From: Proteus hauseri ATCC 700826
GTDB lineage: Bacteria > Pseudomonadota > Gammaproteobacteria > Enterobacterales > Enterobacteriaceae
Length of the DNA: 64,000 nucleotides
Direction of reading: 5' to 3'
NCBI RefSeq assembly: GCF_001654965.1
Contig: NZ_LXEV01000021.1
Location: 62,001 to 126,000 of the forward strand
Part shown: one piece after another, positions 60,437-64,000 of the stretch
Position numbering within the stretch: position 1 is the first letter of the stretch
How the letters are laid out: each line of letters opens with the position of its first letter
The notes under the pieces: model-generated
Seen by the model: the letters and a program-made list of their open reading frames with translations, nothing else
What the model was told of the DNA's origin: nothing
The model's database searches: none
Program-made: the position numbers and the translations under genes

Positions 60437-60762
60437 TTAATGTTTCCTTTTTTAAAAGTAAAGTGAGTATATCATCAATAAAGAGAGTAAATACTAAAGT
60501 ATCTAAATTGGGAAATAAATAATAATTCTTTAATTTAATTGCATATTTCATTGAAAGATAAGTTATAACTTTAAATAGAAACTAAAGTGTAAACATTAGT
60601 TTCTAATTCTGTTGTTTATAATAAATAAGAATAAAGAGAATGTGGAGTATATTGGAGATTAGATGCTGCTACTTATTTTTTGAATGGTTTTATTAAAATA
60701 GATAAGAAAGCATTATTAATTAAAGAAAATACTCACATTTGATGTGAGAGATTTAGATAAAT
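60437..60762. other. AT-rich spacer
   Basis: No gene. A perfect small hairpin CTCACAT-TTG-ATGTGAG lies at 60732-60748, close to the next terminator. Confidence 0.35.
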
Positions 60763-60785
60763 AAAAAGGGGCTTAGCCCCTTTTT
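60763..60785. terminator. Terminator of the DUF2628 gene
   Basis: AAAAAGGGGC-TTA-GCCCCTTTTT stem with A and T runs, just past the reverse-strand stop. Confidence 0.9.
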
Positions 60786-60793
60786 ATTTGAAA

Positions 60794-61186
60794 TCAGAAA
60801 ATGCCAGCAAATGGATTCCAACCTTGATCATTTTTCTTTTCTTTCAAGTAGTAAGCATAGTTAGCTGTTGCTGCCCACAAGAAGTTTAATGCAATACTTA
60901 CTGCATTCATAAATGAAGGATTGATAGATAATGCATCAACAATAATGCTGATAACAATAATAATAGCAATGTTTACTGCTAATAAAGTCAATGCTTTACG
61001 CCATAAACCGAGGATTAGAAAATAAATAAAACCAAAGAAGAATGCCCAGATGTTCATCCCAATAAGAATACGTTTACCAAAGGCTAATCCTTTATAAGCG
61101 GCTTTGTATTCAGGTGATTTAGGCGAACCATATTGCTCGATAAATGCAAAACGCTCTTCCCATTTTGCAGAATATTCTTTATTCAT
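60794..61186 (-). CDS. DUF2628 membrane protein
   Basis: 130 residues. N-terminal soluble part (KWEERFAFIEQYGSPKSPEY) followed by three hydrophobic helices (about 40-60, 66-84, 92-112) and the closing motif GWNPFAGIF. This is the DUF2628 layout of YigF-like proteins. Function unknown. ATG follows AAAAGGAATTATC. Confidence 0.82.
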   Translation of the reverse strand: MNKEYSAKWEERFAFIEQYGSPKSPEYKAAYKGLAFGKRILIGMNIWAFFFGFIYFLILGLWRKALTLLAVNIAIIIVISIIVDALSINPSFMNAVSIALNFLWAATANYAYYLKEKKNDQGWNPFAGIF

Positions 61187-61446
61187 GATAATTCCTTTTA
61201 AATAGATAAAAAGTTCTTGTCTAAATGTAAAGAAAAGTATTTTTACATAAATTCACATGGCAAACAATATAAATTTCTTAAGAAGTTATTAATATAGGTT
61301 TTAGCATAATATATATAAGTGGATAAAGTTTATGTTGATTTTTTCATAATAATCTTATTGCTAAAATATTCGATTTTAAATCGTTTCATAAAGTGAGAAC
61401 TATAAAAGAAAATTTTACTTTATAAGCATCAGACAGACAAAAAGAT
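61187..61446. other. AT-rich spacer
   Basis: No feature supported. Confidence 0.3.
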
Positions 61447-61480
61447 AAGAAATCTGGTTTTTCTAGATGCCAGATTTCTT
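61447..61480. terminator. Terminator of uspF
   Basis: AAGAAATCTGG/CCAGATTTCTT 11-bp perfect stem, 23 bases beyond the reverse-strand stop. Confidence 0.85.
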
Positions 61481-61503
61481 ATATCAATACAAATAGGGTT
61501 GGG

Positions 61504-61938
61504 TTATCGAACAACTAGTACAGAAGATTCTGCATAGCTTACTACTGAAGAGGCTGTAGAACCGAGTAAGTATGTTTTCATACCAGGATTACGTGAGCCA
61601 ATAACAATAAGATCAGCTTGGATTTTTTTTGCCGTTTCTAAAATTTTATCACGAGGATTACCAATAGAGACATAAAACTGAGTGGTGCTATTTGGTATAT
61701 CGATATGCGATAAACTTTCTTTTAATGTTGATAATGCAATTTCGATGCGCTGTTTATCACTTGTAAGTCTATCTTGACCAGGGAATGCAAATCCGACAAA
61801 GGACTCATAGCTAGGAATAACAGATAAGAAGTGAATATTAAGTTTATCAGCAACAGCCAACGCTTTTAAATGAGAGGTGACTTTGTCTAATAAACCAAGT
61901 TCTGTAAAATCAACGGGTACTAGTACTGTTTTTGGCAT
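61504..61938 (-). CDS. uspF: Universal stress protein UspF-like
   Basis: 144-residue single-domain Usp protein. ATP-binding motif G-x2-G-x9-G-S/T is in GSRNPGMKTYLLGSTASSVV. It begins MPKTVLVPVDFTE and ends SVLVVR, like E. coli UspF, which binds ATP and influences fimbriation and adhesion. It is divergent from ftnA. The ribosome site is AGGAGCC. Confidence 0.88.
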   Translation of the reverse strand: MPKTVLVPVDFTELGLLDKVTSHLKALAVADKLNIHFLSVIPSYESFVGFAFPGQDRLTSDKQRIEIALSTLKESLSHIDIPNSTTQFYVSIGNPRDKILETAKKIQADLIVIGSRNPGMKTYLLGSTASSVVSYAESSVLVVR

Positions 61939-62567
61939 GGTGGCTCCTAATTAACCTTTATTTTGATTAGGGCATTATCGTTAATTTGCTGCTCGTAAAA
62001 ACGATAGTTACCTTTTAATCTTATCAGCCAAATAGCAAAATAGTGGAAAAAAAAGGAAAATTTTTATTTTTTGAGATGTTTGTATTTTTTATATGAAAAA
62101 TAGTGAAACTGGGAACGGCTACTCATTAAAAATGAGTGGCACTATAAAAGAACGCTTATCGCTTCTATTTTTATATAATATCTGGAGTGTCATTTTTTAA
62201 GTGTTCTATTTATTTTTCGTGTGTATTAAAGATAGAACGTTAAATTAAAATTAAAGTGTAATTATATAATGTTGATTTTTTAAATTTAACGATTTTTAAA
62301 AATTTCTTCTGTATAAATTATAAATATATCTATTTATAATAAAATAAATTTATGTCTATGAATATAATGTATTTTTTTATAAATGAGAATCAATTTCACT
62401 ATTCGGGTTTATAAAAACAGCTCTGTTACAAATGAGATTGGTTTTTATTTTTATTACGTTTGTAATTTTAAGGAAATAAATAAAAGTATCTTTAAAATTG
62501 CTATATTTTTATTTTTAAGTGTGCATAATATTCGTAATGTTAATTTTTATTGTTAGGGAAGTAAAAT
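61939..62567. other. Divergent intergenic region between uspF and ftnA
   Basis: About 630 AT-rich bases without a gene. It holds a small hairpin ACTCATTAAAAATGAGT (62121-62137) and the Fur-box-like site at 62384. Both divergent promoters should lie here. Confidence 0.4.
62384..62398. promoter_or_regulatory. Fur-box-like site upstream of ftnA
   Basis: TGAGAATCAATTTCA matches TGATAATNATTATCA at about 12 of 15 positions. It lies 170 bases before ftnA. In E. coli Fur with iron raises ftnA expression by countering H-NS, so a far-upstream site would fit. Confidence 0.5.
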
Positions 62568-63071
62568 ATGTTACATCAAGATATGATTAATAAACTGAAT
62601 GAGCAGCTGAACCTTGAGTTTTATTCGGCCAATCTTTATCTGCAAATGAGTGCTTGGTGCGACGATAAAGGATTTGATGGTGCGGCTAAATTTTTAAAAG
62701 CACATTCCCGCGAAGAAATGGAACATATGCAGCGCTTATTTGATTATTTAAGCGATACAGGTGCTTTACCTCTACTTGGCGCTATTGATGCTCCTCCATC
62801 GGAGTTCTTATCTTTGTCTGATTTGTTTGCTAAAACATATGAGCATGAGCAGTATATTACTGCTGAAATTAATAAATTAGCGCATTTAGCAATGACAACT
62901 CAAGATTACTCAACATTTAATTTCTTACAGTGGTATGTTTCTGAACAACACGAAGAAGAAAAATTATTCAAATCTATTATTGATAAATTAGCAATGGTAG
63001 GAGAAAGCGGAAAAGCGCTGTTCTTGTTAGATAAAGATTTAAACGCTTTATCAACTTCTGCTCATATTTAA
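62568..63071 (+). CDS. ftnA: Non-haem ferritin FtnA
   Basis: 24-mer iron-storage protein of 167 residues. Ferroxidase ligands E17, E50, H53, E94, Q127 and E130 are all present ([32 protein letters not shown]). No haem-ligand Met of bacterioferritin is needed. Ribosome site AGGGAAGTAAAAT. Terminator follows. Confidence 0.95.
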   Translation: MLHQDMINKLNEQLNLEFYSANLYLQMSAWCDDKGFDGAAKFLKAHSREEMEHMQRLFDYLSDTGALPLLGAIDAPPSEFLSLSDLFAKTYEHEQYITAEINKLAHLAMTTQDYSTFNFLQWYVSEQHEEEKLFKSIIDKLAMVGESGKALFLLDKDLNALSTSAHI

Positions 63072-63136
63072 TTATTAATAATGAAAGAGGGTAACGCTTT
63101 TAGTTAGCTTTATTCTTACTAGACAGTAAAGTTACT

Positions 63137-63171
63137 TGGCGCTCTGTTATTGTATAACAGGGCGTTTTTTT
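63137..63171 (+). terminator. Terminator after ftnA
   Basis: CGCTCTGTTAT/ATAACAGGGCG 11-bp stem with one G-T pair and a long T-run. Confidence 0.88.
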
Positions 63172-63544
63172 ATACTTAAATCTAAAATGAAATAATTTTT
63201 TCTTCTAATTTATGTTCTCTCTTATATTTTTATTATTGCAATAATTAGGATATCTATTTTCGCCTGCAATGCTTTTTATGATGATTATTTGAACAGTAAA
63301 TTATTTCACATTTATAACAGTTTGAGTGTGTATTGAACTGTTTAGTCTGTCAAAAATGGTATTAAATTTTTTCGAAATGTAAAAATGAGTGATATTTGAG
63401 ACAGTTCCTGCTCTAAATAACATATATTTTGAGTGTTAGTTCACAACCTTTTATTTCAATGAGTAAGAAGCGAAGATCTTGAGATAAATTTATTATAAAA
63501 TATTTCCATAAATAAAAAAATCACCTGTAATTTAAGAGGTTATT
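63172..63544. other. AT-rich spacer before copC
   Basis: No gene seen; it presumably holds the copC-copD promoter. Confidence 0.3.
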
Positions 63545-63937
63545 ATGTCATTAAATACACTTAAAACATCTTGGGGCAAATTATCTGCCATCGCTGTTTT
63601 ATTTTTAGGTATGTCATGCCAGCAAGCATTAGCTCATGCACATTTAAAATCACAACTTCCAGCTGAAGGTGCCGCGATAGAACAAGCACAAGCACCAAAA
63701 GTGATCACTCTTGATTTTTCAGAGGGTATTGAACTTGATTTTAGTAAAGTGAAAGTAACCCATGCTAATGGTAAAGAGATCACGGTCGGAAAATTGAGTT
63801 TGGATCCTGTTAATAATACAAAGTTGTTATTACCTTTAGAAGGTGAATTAGCTGCGGGTGATTATTCAGTAGATTGGAATGTGGTTTCTGTCGATGGGCA
63901 CAAAACAAAAGGTTCTTATCAATTTAGTGTAAAATAA
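63545..63937 (+). CDS. copC: Periplasmic copper-binding protein CopC (YobA)
   Basis: 130 residues. The signal peptide is cleaved at ALA-HAHLK, so the mature protein starts with His, the Cu(II) N-terminal ligand of CopC. The other ligands are in the C-terminal VVSVDGHKTKG block. It has a typical beta-sandwich with LDFSEGIELDFSKVKVT. The stop TAA overlaps the copD start by one base. Confidence 0.92.
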   Translation: MSLNTLKTSWGKLSAIAVLFLGMSCQQALAHAHLKSQLPAEGAAIEQAQAPKVITLDFSEGIELDFSKVKVTHANGKEITVGKLSLDPVNNTKLLLPLEGELAAGDYSVDWNVVSVDGHKTKGSYQFSVK

Positions 63938-64000
63938 TGACACCTGAAGACGTTTATATTTTATGCCGTTTTTCTCATTTTGTGGCAGTCATGTTTGTTT
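63937..64000 (+). CDS. copD: Copper resistance membrane protein CopD, 3' end outside window
   Basis: Starts ATG 63937 (TAATG overlap with copC) and reads MTPEDVYILCRFSHFVAVMF, the usual first helix of CopD/YebZ, before the window ends. Identity rests on the operon position and this N-terminus. Confidence 0.8.
   Translation, partial: MTPEDVYILCRFSHFVAVMFV

Overview
The window looks like chromosome from a Proteus species (Morganellaceae, Gammaproteobacteria). The evidence is low GC with strongly AT-rich intergenic DNA, a lipase matching the Proteus LipA family down to its catalytic residue numbers, a UmoD-type swarming regulator beside ndh, and an E. coli-like core gene order. Several protein sequences differ from the P. 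mirabilis versions I remember, so a sister species is possible. I could not test this.

Region 1 (1 to about 30.9 kb) is conserved core. It runs pabC (cut by the left edge)-mltG-tmk-holB-tatD-hinT-ycfL-lpoB-thiK-nagZ-ycfP, then ndh, umoD, mfd (reverse), lolCDE, cobB, pepT, then the reverse block roxA, phoQ-phoP, purB-hflD-mnmA-nudJ-rluE, and finally icd. The order follows E. coli, but ptsG and fhuE are absent between tatD and hinT and nagK is absent between lolE and cobB. These genes serve folate, thymidylate, replication, wall growth and recycling, lipoprotein export, respiration, transcription-coupled repair, Mg2+/antimicrobial-peptide sensing, purine synthesis and tRNA/rRNA modification. 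thiK is split by a one-base frameshift.

Region 2 (about 30.9 to 58 kb) is an accessory zone of single genes separated by long AT-rich spacers holding decayed genes. Just behind icd lies an integrase/excisionase pair of the e14/phage 21 type, the family known to integrate into icd, followed by a broken YfdR-like gene. Other phage relics are a holin tail overlapping a P5-like lysis or structural protein gene (41.3-41.8 kb) and a Q-type antiterminator (53.3 kb). Two paralogous segments are duplicated. One holds cspA with a cold-shock leader and a tiny zinc-ribbon gene starting at ATT (34.6 and 45.1 kb). The other is an hsp20 3' end with its terminator (35.7 and 41.0 kb). The second hsp20 copy acts as an empty-site reference and suggests that a GC-richer glutathione peroxidase gene was inserted as about 1.1 kb of foreign DNA. 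Other cargo: an outer-membrane barrel protein, a C-type lysozyme inhibitor, periplasmic HIU hydrolase, a divergent acyltransferase, YagU, a DUF523/DUF1722 protein, a possible Imm33-type immunity protein, a RibD/DHFR-like reductase, lipoproteins, a methyltransferase, a GNAT enzyme, a ParD-like/methionine aminopeptidase pair, lipase LipA, an orphan HicB, YcdX and a chemoreceptor.

Region 3 (58 to 64 kb) has a stand-alone nqrE paralogue, a class IV adenylate cyclase (CYTH), a DUF2628 membrane protein, uspF, ferritin ftnA behind a Fur-box-like site, and copC-copD (copD cut by the right edge). I saw no tRNA, rRNA, CRISPR array or intact insertion sequence.
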